NCBI RefSeq assembly: GCF_008386635.1
Contig: NZ_VUOE01000003.1
Span: forward strand, 62,001-126,000
DNA from: Maribacter flavus
GTDB lineage: Bacteria; Bacteroidota; Bacteroidia; Flavobacteriales; Flavobacteriaceae
Length of the DNA: 64,000 bases
Direction of reading: 5' to 3'
Positions 1 through 9,383 of the stretch are shown in pieces. The position numbers and the translations under genes were made by a program. Within the stretch, counting starts at the first letter, position 1. Each line of letters opens with the position of its first letter. The notes beneath the pieces are model-generated. The model did not search any database. It saw only the letters and a list, made by a program, of their open reading frames with translations, and was not told the DNA's origin.

Positions 1-1573
1 CTGTTTCCCCTTTGGCGGCACCACTGAATATATTGGCACAGTTGTCAAAAATAACATCGGCTAATTCCCTGCCATAATCAGCTATCAATTGACTGATACT
101 CTGTATGCCCAAGACTGTGGCCACCAAATGGGAGCGACCGGTATCGATGATTTTTCTCAGTCCCATAATAAATACCGTGGGTAGCTCGTCCAATAGCAAA
201 CCGCAGGGTCGGCAACCGGGTCGATTGATCAATTGCAGGGTCTTGTTGATATATAGACCAATAGGTGCGGCATAGATTTCAGAACGATTGGGGTTGTTTT
301 GGATACAGACGATCTTGGGTTGCTCTGGGTTATTAATGTCCAATTGAAAATCATTTCCCGTCATCACATAGAATATTTCCTTATTGGCCAACATAGATAA
401 GGAAATCTGCGCACTTGCAGTTTGTCCCGCCAATTGCTGTCCGGCTTCCCGCTCCAAGGCATCCTTAAAGGGTATCATCAGGTTTCTGACTTCGATATCT
501 TCCAACATGATGGAAAGCAAATACTCAATGTTGACGGTGGATAGTATAATGACATGGGGTAGGGTGCAAATATTTTTACCATATTCCTCGGATTTGCGCT
601 TCAAATACCAGATAAGTCCCGACACAAAACTGATGGCACTCCGGGAGAAGAAATCGTTTCTCTTGATCCATTCCTTATTGAGGTTTTTCATAATGACGGT
701 AGCGGCATCCGAAGCATCCATTTGACTTTTTAATAGGTAAGGATCCAATGGATTGCATCGATGGGATTGTTCCACATTGTCAAAATTTAATACGTAAAAT
801 TTTGAATAGGGCGCTGTTTGGTTTTCCTTCCCATAGGTTTGCTTTTCCCGTAACCAATAGTTGTAAGCAATGGTACTAAGGGTATCAAACTTAAAATCAT
901 ACAATAGCAGGGTAAATTTTTTTTGAATCAACTGTTCCAAGATTTCCTCGATGACGGCAAAGGACTTCCCGCTTCCCGGGGTTCCTACGACCAACAGGCC
1001 CCGAAACAGATTGATGAAATTAATCCATCCCCTACGTAGTAGCCCTTTATGGTAATAGTCATACGGTATATTGACAGAGTAAGGGGTGTCGATACGCTGT
1101 TCCATTTGTTGGAAGGTCTCGTTTTCAACATTAAATGGGTCTATCTCGGATAGGGGTTCGTAAGGTACTACCTGAAAAAGGTGGAGGGTACCCCAAAGAC
1201 TTAACACAAAACCCAAGAAATAACAAGCAATGGTAACGATAATTATGGGCCGTTCGGATGCTATAAGAGATTGTGATAGCAGGAGAAGTCCAACCCCCAA
1301 ACACCATAGGAATAAACCTTTTGATATGGTTTTGCCAGGTACTTTTTTAGGGTAGTAGCACATAACGGCCCCAATAACGGTCAATAATAAAAACAGGCGG
1401 TTAAAGTAAGGTCGTTCCAAAGGGCCAAAACGTTTCAAAAAACTATACACCCATTGTAAACCTGGTACGTTCGCCTCTTGCTGGATGGTAGGATAATGAT
1501 CTAAAAAGCCAATCGATAGAAAACAGATGACCGAGATGAACATGGCGGAAAAGGCAATTTTTTGGGATTCCAT
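1..1573 (-). CDS. Type IV coupling protein (TraG/MobC-like), C-terminus off the window
   Basis: Open frame read on the minus strand from ATG at 1573 to the window edge, about 524 codons and still open, so the 3' part is missing. The N-terminus has several hydrophobic stretches (about residues 5-25, 65-85 and 95-135) typical of the membrane anchor of VirD4/TraG proteins. A P-loop GTPGSGKS lies near residue 196 and a Walker B-like LLLDELP near residue 456. Coupling proteins of this family are hexameric ATPases at the inner membrane that hand the relaxase-DNA complex to the conjugation channel. It is followed after 15 bases by no gap of note to the Toprim gene upstream on the same strand, which is the usual order in Bacteroidota conjugative elements. 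No relaxase is visible in the window; it would be expected further left. Confidence 0.88.
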   Translation of the reverse strand, partial: MESQKIAFSAMFISVICFLSIGFLDHYPTIQQEANVPGLQWVYSFLKRFGPLERPYFNRLFLLLTVIGAVMCYYPKKVPGKTISKGLFLWCLGVGLLLLSQSLIASERPIIIVTIACYFLGFVLSLWGTLHLFQVVPYEPLSEIDPFNVENETFQQMEQRIDTPYSVNIPYDYYHKGLLRRGWINFINLFRGLLVVGTPGSGKSFAVIEEILEQLIQKKFTLLLYDFKFDTLSTIAYNYWLREKQTYGKENQTAPYSKFYVLNFDNVEQSHRCNPLDPYLLKSQMDASDAATVIMKNLNKEWIKRNDFFSRSAISFVSGLIWYLKRKSEEYGKNICTLPHVIILSTVNIEYLLSIMLEDIEVRNLMIPFKDALEREAGQQLAGQTASAQISLSMLANKEIFYVMTGNDFQLDINNPEQPKIVCIQNNPNRSEIYAAPIGLYINKTLQLINRPGCRPCGLLLDELPTVFIMGLRKIIDTGRSHLVATVLGIQSISQLIADYGRELADVIFDNCANIFSGAAKGET

Positions 1574-1588
1574 GGGATCTGTTTTTTG

Positions 1589-3133
1589 TTATAGGTCTAG
1601 GTTTGGAGTGTTTCTCTTGGACGTTTCTCCCACGGCCTTGGAAAGTGACGTTTGTTCGTTAGGTATGGGCCGTTCTAGGGCCCGAACCTGAACAAAGGGA
1701 ATGGCGTACGGTGTCTTTAATCCAAAATCACATAGCACCCCTTTTTCCATGACTTTGATTACGGTGCCGGGGTGGGTAGTGCCTTCGGGACCTGTAGCCA
1801 TTTTCAAATGCACCCGATCACCAGTCTTCAACTGGCTATCTCGGTTCCATGGGACTAATTCGTATCGCGGTTGTTTGGTATGCTTCAGGTCTTCGTTCCA
1901 ATCCTTATGGTGCGATTTATGGATGTTGACAGGAATTTTTATATACAATTTGGTCAATGTCAGGGTCAACGATCGTAGGAGTTCCAGCCGATTCGGTGGT
2001 AGGGTATTCGTCCTTGGGTCTTTAACTTCCAGGGTGATTATAATCCTGTCTTTTAATTGGATGCAGACATCGGACATCTCATGGGCTTTTAAGGCTTTTA
2101 TTACTACTCCAAAATGGCTTTGTTGTTGTGTAAGGTTTTTATCTGAATATCGAATATGGATGGTCCATCTGTGCTTTTCATAGGTGTTTTCAATATGAAC
2201 CTTATTCTGGCCATGGTTGATTAGACTTGAAAAGATATCCAAGTCGAAACGGGCTCCTTGGAGGTCATGGTCCATAATCGATATCAGTTGCATGGATTTG
2301 CGGTGTTGTTGCCCGTCCAATAATTTTATAAAAGAGTGTATCTTTTTTGGATATACCTGTCCTCCAAAACTGATGTACCAATTCTGGTGGGTACCATTTA
2401 ACTCATGATAGGACAACAGGTCGATGGCACTTTCCCCAAAAACGATATGTATTGTTTTTTCCTTTGGAATTTGGGAATGAAAGAGGTAATGGTCTTTGGA
2501 ATTCAAAACCACCTGAAACTTTTGTGGAGGTTTATTGGGTTTGGCCTTGTACGGTCTATTGTATAGGACATAGTTCTGTATGGTACCGTATTCATCGAGT
2601 TTGGGGAAGGCCATATTGGCAATGGTGCCACCCCGTTTCAACTCGTACATGGCATTAAAAATACGGTCTTTAAATACCGGGTCCTGAAGTGTGGCCTCGG
2701 AAATGCATCGGTCCTTTGTGAGATATTCGGCGTTTTTCAAAGGCACCATACGGTACCGATTCGATAAATCCGTTGTTTTGGTCTTAGGGAGTGTCTTGGG
2801 CTGGGTTACAGGCGGTAGGTGCAAGTATTCCCCGCTGAGGTCCATGCCCTGAGAAATGGCCTTATAGAAGGTTTCGGAGCGTTTCCGTAGATAGGAGAAA
2901 AAGCGTCCCTTATCCAAGGAGTCGTGTCGGTTGAAATAGCTCATGGGATTTCTTTGGGTGTTCAACACCAGACGTTCTCCATCTTTTTTGAACTCCATAG
3001 ATCCTGCACTCTTGGCAATCAATTGATAGCCGTTTCGTTGCAGATACCCTGGAAAATCGATGACCGAGTTGATGTGGGCGATACAGTCCTTGTAATAGTC
3101 AATATGTTCCGCATATGGGGGTAGGGTATTCAT
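1589..3133 (-). CDS. Toprim domain protein of the mobilisation module
   Basis: A 514-residue protein. The first 100 residues (HIDYYKDCIAHINSVIDFPGYL...) resemble the zinc-less CHC2/DUF3991-like start of plasmid primase-type proteins. Residues about 225-300 form a Toprim-like fold, with a conserved Glu in IVFGESAIDLLSY and an acidic pair in ISIMDHDLQG. The C-terminal part (about 420-490) contains a small beta-rich segment (GDRVHLKMATGPEG...) of unknown role. Such proteins sit directly next to the coupling protein in Bacteroidota ICEs and are thought to act on DNA during transfer or replication, but the exact reaction is not established from sequence. It lies 15 bases before the coupling protein and 49 bases after the DUF3945 gene, so these are probably one minus-strand transcript. 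Confidence 0.72.
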   Translation of the reverse strand: MNTLPPYAEHIDYYKDCIAHINSVIDFPGYLQRNGYQLIAKSAGSMEFKKDGERLVLNTQRNPMSYFNRHDSLDKGRFFSYLRKRSETFYKAISQGMDLSGEYLHLPPVTQPKTLPKTKTTDLSNRYRMVPLKNAEYLTKDRCISEATLQDPVFKDRIFNAMYELKRGGTIANMAFPKLDEYGTIQNYVLYNRPYKAKPNKPPQKFQVVLNSKDHYLFHSQIPKEKTIHIVFGESAIDLLSYHELNGTHQNWYISFGGQVYPKKIHSFIKLLDGQQHRKSMQLISIMDHDLQGARFDLDIFSSLINHGQNKVHIENTYEKHRWTIHIRYSDKNLTQQQSHFGVVIKALKAHEMSDVCIQLKDRIIITLEVKDPRTNTLPPNRLELLRSLTLTLTKLYIKIPVNIHKSHHKDWNEDLKHTKQPRYELVPWNRDSQLKTGDRVHLKMATGPEGTTHPGTVIKVMEKGVLCDFGLKTPYAIPFVQVRALERPIPNEQTSLSKAVGETSKRNTPNLDL

Positions 3134-3182
3134 AAGATAAAAGGGCAGGTCAAAAGGACCTACCCTGTTACATTGGATGGAA

Positions 3183-4010
3183 CTATAATCTTACGGTTTG
3201 GCCCCTAGTACGCTTTTTTTTTACATCAGGCTGCACAGTCTCTGCAGTCACCTCCATATTGTTGAGCTTCGATTGCTCTACGGATTTAGTGATAAAACGC
3301 TCGGCCTTGGGACTCCAGCTCACCAAATAGGTTTTCTCCCCGCGCTTTGTGGGTATGGTAATCTCCCTCTCCTCACCTTTGTTCAAGGCGTCCGCCTGTT
3401 CCTTGGTAAGAGGCTGCCCATAAAAATAGGTCTTTTCGGAAAGAGCGGACTTAGTACGGATGTCGTTCAGGCGTGGCTCGTAATAGGCCAGTTTGGTAAA
3501 TTGCTCGCCATTCATTGAAGTTCCGGTAAAGGAGATTACCTTTCCTTGTTCCTTCATCTGATTGAACTCCTCCTTTGTGAACTGATAGTTATAGGCCTTG
3601 GCCTCTCCGGGTGGGACCGGTTCGTTCCTTTTAATCTGTACATCCAATTTGGAACCTGTATTCTGCTGGTAGACCATCTGAACCATTTTTACTTGATGCT
3701 TCAGGGATCCGTCAGCGATATAGGTACTATTATGAAGGTATTCCTCGCCTTTGATGATGGCATCCTGTATGTTGTCCGGAAGCTTGCCAAAGCTGATATA
3801 AGCGCCTTCCAATCGCTCCTTGGCATCGCCAATGGCAAAGCGTTGTGCTGGAAATTTTTGGTGTTCCAAAAATTCACTGTCCTTTTCAATCGTAAAGTCG
3901 GGATAATTGAGTACCCGTACCTTATACGTGTTTTCTGTGGCGGGAATCGCTTCCCCTTTTAGCCATACTTGGTTCATCTTAACGAACACTTTTTCAATCT
4001 GTGTTTCCAT
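3183..4010 (-). CDS. DUF3945/DUF4099-type protein of conjugative elements
   Basis: A 275-residue hydrophilic protein with no signal peptide. It contains repeated short modules of the kind seen in DUF3945 proteins, for example FTKEEFNQMKEQGKVI (about residues 148-163) and LTKEQADALNKGEERE (about 202-217), each followed by a beta-rich stretch. A related motif, LPDNIQDAIIKGEEYL, occurs near residue 77. Proteins with this repeat are common next to topoisomerase/primase-like genes in Bacteroidota mobile elements, but their biochemical role is unknown. The C-terminus is very basic (KKKRTRGQTVRL), fitting nucleic-acid binding. It lies between two Toprim-like genes on the same strand. Confidence 0.68.
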   Translation of the reverse strand: METQIEKVFVKMNQVWLKGEAIPATENTYKVRVLNYPDFTIEKDSEFLEHQKFPAQRFAIGDAKERLEGAYISFGKLPDNIQDAIIKGEEYLHNSTYIADGSLKHQVKMVQMVYQQNTGSKLDVQIKRNEPVPPGEAKAYNYQFTKEEFNQMKEQGKVISFTGTSMNGEQFTKLAYYEPRLNDIRTKSALSEKTYFYGQPLTKEQADALNKGEEREITIPTKRGEKTYLVSWSPKAERFITKSVEQSKLNNMEVTAETVQPDVKKKRTRGQTVRL

Positions 4011-4028
4011 GTGTGAGTAATTTAAATT

Positions 4029-4101
4029 GTTAAAGAATATGATTATGGTTACTTTTGAATAACGAATGAATGTGAGTTGTTCACTCGTTAAGGAATATGA
4101 T
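4029..4101. repeat. Pair of 15-base direct repeats upstream of the DUF3945 gene
   Basis: GTTAARGAATATGAT occurs at 4029-4043 and 4087-4101, one mismatch, 58 bases apart. They lie in the short intergenic region between two minus-strand genes; the second copy abuts the terminator hairpin. They could be regulator sites or chance in A+T-rich DNA. Confidence 0.4.
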
Positions 4102-4102
4102 G

Positions 4103-4128
4103 GAAAAAGGGCGGGAGCGCCCTTTTTC
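4103..4128 (-). terminator. Intrinsic terminator after the 407-residue Toprim-like gene
   Basis: A perfect 11-bp inverted repeat (4103-4113 with 4118-4128) with a 4-base loop. The arms contain GGGCG/CGCCC and end in five T on either strand. It sits three bases past the stop codon of the minus-strand gene at 4132-5355 and upstream of the next minus-strand gene. Confidence 0.75.
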
Positions 4129-4131
4129 TTT

Positions 4132-5355
4132 TTATTGTGCGATACGATACTCCTCCACTTGCACCTCCTTTCCTTCGTTTTGTAGGGGAGGGATTTCCTC
4201 CCATTCCAAATTCCAATCGACTTTTTTTGGCTTGAGTATGTCCAAGGTCGTATGTAGAAAGTTTTTGTAATAGCTCCAAATCATCAATTGTAGCGCATTG
4301 ATTTCCAAAGGAACCCTTAAGTTTATTTGCTCCCCGTCCTGGGACAACACCAAACTATAGGCGTTCACCAAGTGCTGGTCCAAAATGGATCGGTGTTTTA
4401 AAAAGTGCTTCCGCAATCCCTCATTGTAATCCCTACAGTGCGTGTAGAATCGGGCAAAGGCCTTCGGGTCTTTTTGCCTGCATTGAATTTGAATGGCCCC
4501 ATCCGCAACACGCAATCTAAAATCTTCCTCCATGAAGGATATAAAATGCAAATCCCGAACAAATCCTGCAATTTTACTGTCGCCTGTAAAGGAGAGCATT
4601 ATCTTCTTCACTTTGGTCAGTCGATGGATTTGGAATAAAATGCGGGTAGTCGTATGATTGATACTTCCTAAGGCCAGATATACGGCATTTTTCAATTGGA
4701 ATCTTTGGTGAAAGGCCATAGCCTCCTTAGGATTCGAAAAAACAAAAAGGGCCTCGATTTTTTCGGGGATTTGGGAATACCATAGACCATGTTCCATCGC
4801 TGATTCCCCATAGGGATGAATGTCTTCCAAGTCGTCCTCAAAATACCCGCATACTTCGTTTTGTATATTATACAAAGGGAACAAAATGCGTTTGTCGGGG
4901 CCTTGTCCAAAACGATTTTCGAAAACTGAATCCCCGGCCACGGACGTGTACAAAGGATGTTCCAATGCTGTAGGTCGGGACAAATAGGTATGGAAATGAT
5001 TGAAATCCTTTTTGACCGTTTTGAATGCTGGTTCATACTTTTCGGTAAGTACAAGGTCGGAGTCTTTCGAAAGCTTGTTATAAAATTCGAAAACCTTGTC
5101 CCAAAGAGGTATGCGAGGATTGGTTTCCATTTTGGCCATATAGGAAACAACCAAATCAAAGGCTTCCAACTTCTTTTCAGGGCTTTGAACTTCGTAATAC
5201 CGATAGCCTTCCTCGGTATGAATCAAGATTACATGGCTTCCCTGAAATCGATATAGGGCATAGCTATCCTCCTGTTTTAAACAAGCGCCTCCGAAGTGAC
5301 GAAGCAACCGTGGAAGGTGCAAATGTAAATTTGAATGTTCCCTGTTTGTATTCAT
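4132..5355 (-). CDS. Toprim-like/primase-related protein, divergent
   Basis: A 407-residue cytoplasmic protein. The N-terminal part (HLHLPRLLRHFGGACLKQEDSYALYRF...) resembles the start of plasmid primase-like proteins. Residues about 190-260 look like a degenerate Toprim fold (ALFVFSNPKEAMAFHQR ... KKIMLSFTGDSKIAGF), but the acidic residues expected in an active Toprim are not clearly kept. It may be a second, divergent member of the family found at 1589-3133; both share the order primase-like N-terminus then Toprim-like middle. It is the first gene of the minus-strand module and faces the M23 peptidase gene divergently across a very A+T-rich gap (5356-5418) that must hold both promoters. Confidence 0.55.
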   Translation of the reverse strand: MNTNREHSNLHLHLPRLLRHFGGACLKQEDSYALYRFQGSHVILIHTEEGYRYYEVQSPEKKLEAFDLVVSYMAKMETNPRIPLWDKVFEFYNKLSKDSDLVLTEKYEPAFKTVKKDFNHFHTYLSRPTALEHPLYTSVAGDSVFENRFGQGPDKRILFPLYNIQNEVCGYFEDDLEDIHPYGESAMEHGLWYSQIPEKIEALFVFSNPKEAMAFHQRFQLKNAVYLALGSINHTTTRILFQIHRLTKVKKIMLSFTGDSKIAGFVRDLHFISFMEEDFRLRVADGAIQIQCRQKDPKAFARFYTHCRDYNEGLRKHFLKHRSILDQHLVNAYSLVLSQDGEQINLRVPLEINALQLMIWSYYKNFLHTTLDILKPKKVDWNLEWEEIPPLQNEGKEVQVEEYRIAQ

Positions 5356-5418
5356 TATTATTTGTAAATAAATATTATTATTGTAAATAATTATAACAAA
5401 TCTACTAAAATATTTGAA

Positions 5419-6222
5419 TTGACAAAGTCTTTCCTTAAAAAAGTGTTACGGGGACAACCTAGTGGCTTTCCACAAAAGACAATCAGCTACTGGATGTATC
5501 TAGCGGGGTTATTGTTATGTGTTGTGCTGTATAGCCCCAAAGCAACAAAGGAAGGGCCTACACTTGGAAGTACCCGTACGAGAGATACCCGATCCATAGG
5601 AAAAGCAGTTTCTCTCCTTAGTATAGATTCAAAGGACCTTTCAGAACAAAATATCCATTCGGTAGCTTTTTATGGAGAGGCAAAGAAAACCTTTGAAGGT
5701 TTAGAAGGTATAAATCCTAGTGCGGATTTCTATAGATGTAATGAGGTGCTACGGCATGCGTCACAAATACCCTCCATTACTCCACTGCGGATACAGACTT
5801 TCCGGATTTCAAGTGCCTATGGTATGCGCAAACATCCTATTTCAGGAAGGTATAAAAATCATAAGGGCTATGATTTGGCGGCCCCCAAAGGAACTCCTGT
5901 CCATGCCACGGCAAGTGGCCAGGTAAAAGTAGTGGACGTTAAGGATGGGTATGGACGGGTCATTGTCCTTGGCCATTCCGATGGATTTGAAACCTTATAC
6001 GCCCATCTGGAAGCATCCTTTGTTGAGGTCGGTGACCGAATCGAACAGGGCCAGGTAATTGCCAGCGTTGGAAATTCAGGAAACGTTACGGGTTTTCACC
6101 TGCACTATGAACTGATCCGCCATGGGAAACCTATCGACCCTCAAAAGTCTTTTGGACGTAAACGAAGCATACTCCGAAAGTGGTTGCTAGGCCGAATAGA
6201 AAATGGATCGGAAATTCCTTGA
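5419..6222 (+). CDS. M23-family metallopeptidase, membrane-anchored
   Basis: The frame is 267 residues from a TTG at 5419; an ATG at 5494 (residue 26) is an equally plausible start and lies just at a hydrophobic segment (YLAGLLLCVVLY) that would act as signal anchor. The C-terminal half is a complete LytM/M23 domain: HKGYDLAAPKGTPV and HLHYE supply the zinc ligands, with YGRVIVLGHSDG and YAHL between them. M23 enzymes cut peptidoglycan cross-bridges. In conjugative elements they are thought to open the wall for the transfer apparatus. It lies divergently from the Toprim-like gene and upstream of the RadC gene. Confidence 0.82.
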   Translation: MTKSFLKKVLRGQPSGFPQKTISYWMYLAGLLLCVVLYSPKATKEGPTLGSTRTRDTRSIGKAVSLLSIDSKDLSEQNIHSVAFYGEAKKTFEGLEGINPSADFYRCNEVLRHASQIPSITPLRIQTFRISSAYGMRKHPISGRYKNHKGYDLAAPKGTPVHATASGQVKVVDVKDGYGRVIVLGHSDGFETLYAHLEASFVEVGDRIEQGQVIASVGNSGNVTGFHLHYELIRHGKPIDPQKSFGRKRSILRKWLLGRIENGSEIP

Positions 6223-6508
6223 ATGGGTAAGAAGTTATATTGGCGTTGGCCGGGCTATACGCGGTACCGCCGGTTGGGCTGCCCAAGAAAGGGGATAGGG
6301 TACTGCAATGGTATCGGTTGGAAACAGGCCGTCCGGCCTACCAAGGCGATATTGCTACTATCCCTAACGCAAGGCCCTATGGGGCCTTTTTTTGTGGAAA
6401 GGGAAAGAAAGACGGGGGAGGGGTTTGAGGGGTTTTTGGTCGGTTTTCCAAGTGATAGGAGGTATCTTGTAGTAAAGGAAGTACCCTCAAAACCAAAGGA
6501 TTCACATC
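6223..6508. other. Intergenic region between the M23 and RadC genes
   Basis: The frames open here are low-complexity and run through the terminator hairpin, so I call no gene. The region contains that hairpin and then about 110 bases before the RadC start. Confidence 0.5.
6371..6393 (+). terminator. Intrinsic terminator downstream of the M23 gene
   Basis: AAGGCCC (6371-6377) pairs with GGGCCTT (6382-6388) across a 4-base loop and is followed by a run of T. It lies about 150 bases past the M23 stop. Confidence 0.75.
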
Positions 6509-6961
6509 ATGGAAACAGTCGTCAGCGAAATTCAGGTCAGCTATCACAACCAAGCCCTTTTTCAATCCCAAAAGCCCCTTGTGGATTCCAAATCGGTGGC
6601 CGACCTCCTTTATCATTCTTGGAACAAGGATGCTATCGGCCTACACGAATCCTTTAAAGTACTGCTTCTCAACAACAACAATAAGGTCAACGGTATCTTT
6701 GAACTCTCCCGAGGGGGTATCTCCGGCACCGTTGTAGATATACGGATCCTTTTCGCGGTGACCCTAAAATCCCTTTCCGTGGCCATGATATTGGCCCATA
6801 ACCACCCCAGCGGTACCCTGCGACCCAGTGAAGCCGATAAACAGATTACCCAAAAAATAAAAAAGGCGGCCGAATTTTTCGACATACGGGTACTTGATCA
6901 TATTATTCTCTCTCCATTGGAGGAAGACTATTTCAGTTTTGCGGATAACGGTATCCTATAA
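6509..6961 (+). CDS. radC: RadC-like JAB/MPN domain protein
   Basis: A 150-residue protein consisting of the RadC JAB domain only (no N-terminal helix-hairpin-helix). The metal-binding motif is complete: a conserved acidic residue in the first strand region, then HNHPSGTLRPSEAD near residue 95-108. Stand-alone RadC proteins of this size are a hallmark of Bacteroidota mobile elements; their in vivo role is not settled (not proven to be DNA repair). The start METVVSEIQ is chosen because it gives a typical N-terminus for the family. It is flanked on both sides by intrinsic terminators, so it is probably transcribed alone. Confidence 0.85.
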   Translation: METVVSEIQVSYHNQALFQSQKPLVDSKSVADLLYHSWNKDAIGLHESFKVLLLNNNNKVNGIFELSRGGISGTVVDIRILFAVTLKSLSVAMILAHNHPSGTLRPSEADKQITQKIKKAAEFFDIRVLDHIILSPLEEDYFSFADNGIL

Positions 6962-7000
6962 GTATAGTTAATAGCTTTTTTCCATTCTTTTCTAGAGTAT

Positions 7001-7023
7001 AGCCCCAAATTCTTGGGGCTTTT
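7001..7023 (+). terminator. Intrinsic terminator after radC
   Basis: AGCCCCAA (7001-7008) pairs with TTGGGGCT (7013-7020) across ATTC, followed by TTT. It lies 40 bases past the radC stop. Confidence 0.8.
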
Positions 7024-7068
7024 GTGGTTAAATACCCCTTATTTCTATACATAAAATCATAAAAACAT

Positions 7069-7119
7069 CCTTTATTTTGTTACAAATATTATTTATAACT
7101 ACCTTTATTCTGTTACAAA
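7069..7119 (+). repeat. 18-base direct repeat in front of the AAA/DUF4143 gene
   Basis: CCTTTATTYTGTTACAAA occurs at 7069-7086 and 7102-7119 with one mismatch and a 33-base period, that is about three helical turns. The second copy ends 9 bases before the ATG at 7129. The position fits an operator or a duplicated promoter segment. Confidence 0.55.
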
Positions 7120-7128
7120 AATCAATAC

Positions 7129-8490
7129 ATGGCCTTCTATAGACATGCAATGAAGTCCCTAGAGGACTGGAAAACCCGCAAAAACCGCAAGCCCCTGGTC
7201 CTCCGTGGTGCCCGCCAGGTGGGAAAAACGACCCTTGTACAGGAATTTGGTAAATCCTTCGATGTCCTTATTTCCCTTAATCTGGAAAAATCAAGGGATA
7301 AGGCCTTTTTTACCCAATACGGGGAAGTGCCGACCATCATGGAGGCCCTTTATTTGGCCCATAACATAATACCCAAGAAAGGACAGGAAATCCTGCTCTT
7401 CATCGATGAAATCCAAGAGGAACCCAAAGCCATTCAATTATTGCGCTATTTCTATGAAGAAATACCAGAATTGCATGTCATCGCTGCAGGGTCCTTATTG
7501 GAATTTGCCATTCAAGAGGTGGAAAGTTTTCCCGTGGGACGTATCGAATTCCTATACCTATTTCCGCTGAATTTTTCGGAGTATTTACAGGCCATTGGTC
7601 ACTACACTGGGTTTATGCAATTGGAAACGGCCCCCGTTTCCCCCATTGCCCATGACACCCTGCTACAACTTTTTCATCGGTATGCCATTCTTGGAGGCAT
7701 GCCGGAAATCATTCAACGCACCATCGATGGGGAAACCTTGTCGCAATTACCACGCACCTATGAAAGTATCTGGGGAACCTACAAGGAGGACGTAGAAAAA
7801 TATGCATCCAATGCTACGGAACGGAAGGTCATAAGACATATCATGGATACGGCCCCCATGTATCTGGACCAACGCATAAAATTCCAAAACTTCGGGAATT
7901 CCAATTACAGATCCCGAGAGGTAGGGGAAGCCCTCCGAAACCTAGATGCGGCCAAAATCATTCAATTGATATATCCCACCACGGAACTGACACCACCCAT
8001 AAAACCCAACCTTAGAAAATCTCCAAGGCTCCAATTCTTGGATACTGGGCTTGTGAACCATGCCCTAAACATTCAAGGCCAGCTATTGGGTCTATCAGAT
8101 TTAAACGATGCCACAAGGGGAGGCATCATCCCCCACCTGATTACCCAAGAACTGATTTCCTTGCAAACGATTCAGTATCTTAAACCCCATTTTTGGGTGC
8201 GTGAGAAAAACCAGGCTTCCTCGGAAGTGGATTTGGTTTACGTGTATAAGGACTTGGTCATCCCAATTGAAATCAAATCGGGTCCCACTGGTTCCCTCAA
8301 ATCCCTACACCAATTCATGGACCGGGCACCCCATCCCTTTGCGATTCGAATGTACGCAGGCAAATTTAAAATGGATGAAGCGGTAACTGATTCAGGAACT
8401 AAATTCCTGTTAATGAACCTTCCCTATTACCTTGGGACGATGCTTCCTTCCTACATCAAAATGTTTACTGAAAATGCTTCTTTATCTTGA
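7129..8490 (+). CDS. AAA ATPase with C-terminal DUF4143 domain
   Basis: A 453-residue cytoplasmic protein. The N-terminal AAA_14 domain has the P-loop GARQVGKTTL near residues 23-32 and Walker B ILLFIDEIQ near residue 88. The C-terminal DUF4143 domain has KSPRLQFLDTGLVNHAL and the nuclease-like EVDLVYVYKDLVIPIEIKSG (Asp...Glu-x-Lys as in restriction-endonuclease folds). Proteins of this family are very widespread in Bacteroidota and in mobile DNA; no biochemical role is firmly known. The start at 7129 follows a duplicated 18-base element. It is the last recognisable backbone gene before the cargo region, and its coding sequence looks G+C-richer than the cargo. Confidence 0.85.
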   Translation: MAFYRHAMKSLEDWKTRKNRKPLVLRGARQVGKTTLVQEFGKSFDVLISLNLEKSRDKAFFTQYGEVPTIMEALYLAHNIIPKKGQEILLFIDEIQEEPKAIQLLRYFYEEIPELHVIAAGSLLEFAIQEVESFPVGRIEFLYLFPLNFSEYLQAIGHYTGFMQLETAPVSPIAHDTLLQLFHRYAILGGMPEIIQRTIDGETLSQLPRTYESIWGTYKEDVEKYASNATERKVIRHIMDTAPMYLDQRIKFQNFGNSNYRSREVGEALRNLDAAKIIQLIYPTTELTPPIKPNLRKSPRLQFLDTGLVNHALNIQGQLLGLSDLNDATRGGIIPHLITQELISLQTIQYLKPHFWVREKNQASSEVDLVYVYKDLVIPIEIKSGPTGSLKSLHQFMDRAPHPFAIRMYAGKFKMDEAVTDSGTKFLLMNLPYYLGTMLPSYIKMFTENASLS

Positions 8491-9383
8491 ATCGCTTTGA
8501 ATATCTTGGTGCTATGGGCCGGTGTACAAACATGGTAGTTTTCACATTACCTGCCCATCGGAGACACATCTGTCTTGAGAAACGACCAAAGGGCTTTGTT
8601 GGAGAAAGGAAACAAGTGAAAAATCTATTTGCAAATATAATATGACAACAGATAGTCCTTGGAATATTTCAGAAGCGATAGCTTTTTCAGTGCCAATGAT
8701 TCAAGTTGGAAGTAGGTCTTCATAAAAGGAATATAACAGGAAAAGTCTTATGATTTGGGAATATTTAAGGTAGAGAATGTCCTTAGTAAATTCAGTTGGA
8801 ATTTAACTTACAATGGTAGGTGATCCCAATAGATGTATTTCGGAATATTTAGGAAATTAAGCATTACAATATCATTCTCTGTGAGAATGCTGTCCATTTT
8901 GAAATTCTTTTGGGTTGACAGATCTTCTGCACATTCTATAGATAGGATAATAGAACAATATGCTATTTGCTGCATAAAGGAATAGTATGAATTTGCGGCT
9001 CGGTTTTAAGACTTTGATGAAGAAAAAATCTAAGATAGAAAAAGGACGATTTTTAAATGTCGGGCAACCTAAAACTTTTTCTTGATTTTTTCTCCATATA
9101 GTGAACCTAGGTAATTCTTTCATTCAAGAGGTGGGCTATTCCCTCGCGATTACTGAATTGGTAATCCTAGTTCAAGAACGAGGTGTTTGTTATTTATGCT
9201 TGATTTCCATATTCCTAAATTTGTACTACAATTTAATTCAAAAGGAATGGCCTTTTAGGAAAAAATGTTAAGAGAGTAAATTCGTCGAAATTTTAAATCG
9301 GGTTTAAAAAGATTAAAATGTCTTTTTACAAAAAAAATCAAGTCAGACCTTTAGGATAATTTTGATATTTCACCAACGGTTTG
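8491..9383. other. Long intergenic stretch, no gene seen
   Basis: About 890 bases between the ATPase gene and the response regulator. Only short frames are open, none with a recognisable protein character. It marks the change from the element's backbone to the A+T-rich cargo and could hold remnants of older insertions. I see no clear repeat, tRNA or hairpin in it. Confidence 0.5.

Noticed and set aside
1701..2183. 160-codon plus-strand frame inside the Toprim gene
   Set aside because: Antisense to a well-supported gene and Cys/Trp-rich as shadows often are.
6223..6657. 144-codon plus-strand frame directly after the M23 stop
   Set aside because: It runs through an intrinsic terminator and overlaps the start of radC; its composition is not protein-like.
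8872..9123. 83-codon minus-strand frame in the long intergenic region
   Set aside because: No recognisable domain, no neighbours on the same transcript, A+T-rich chance frame.
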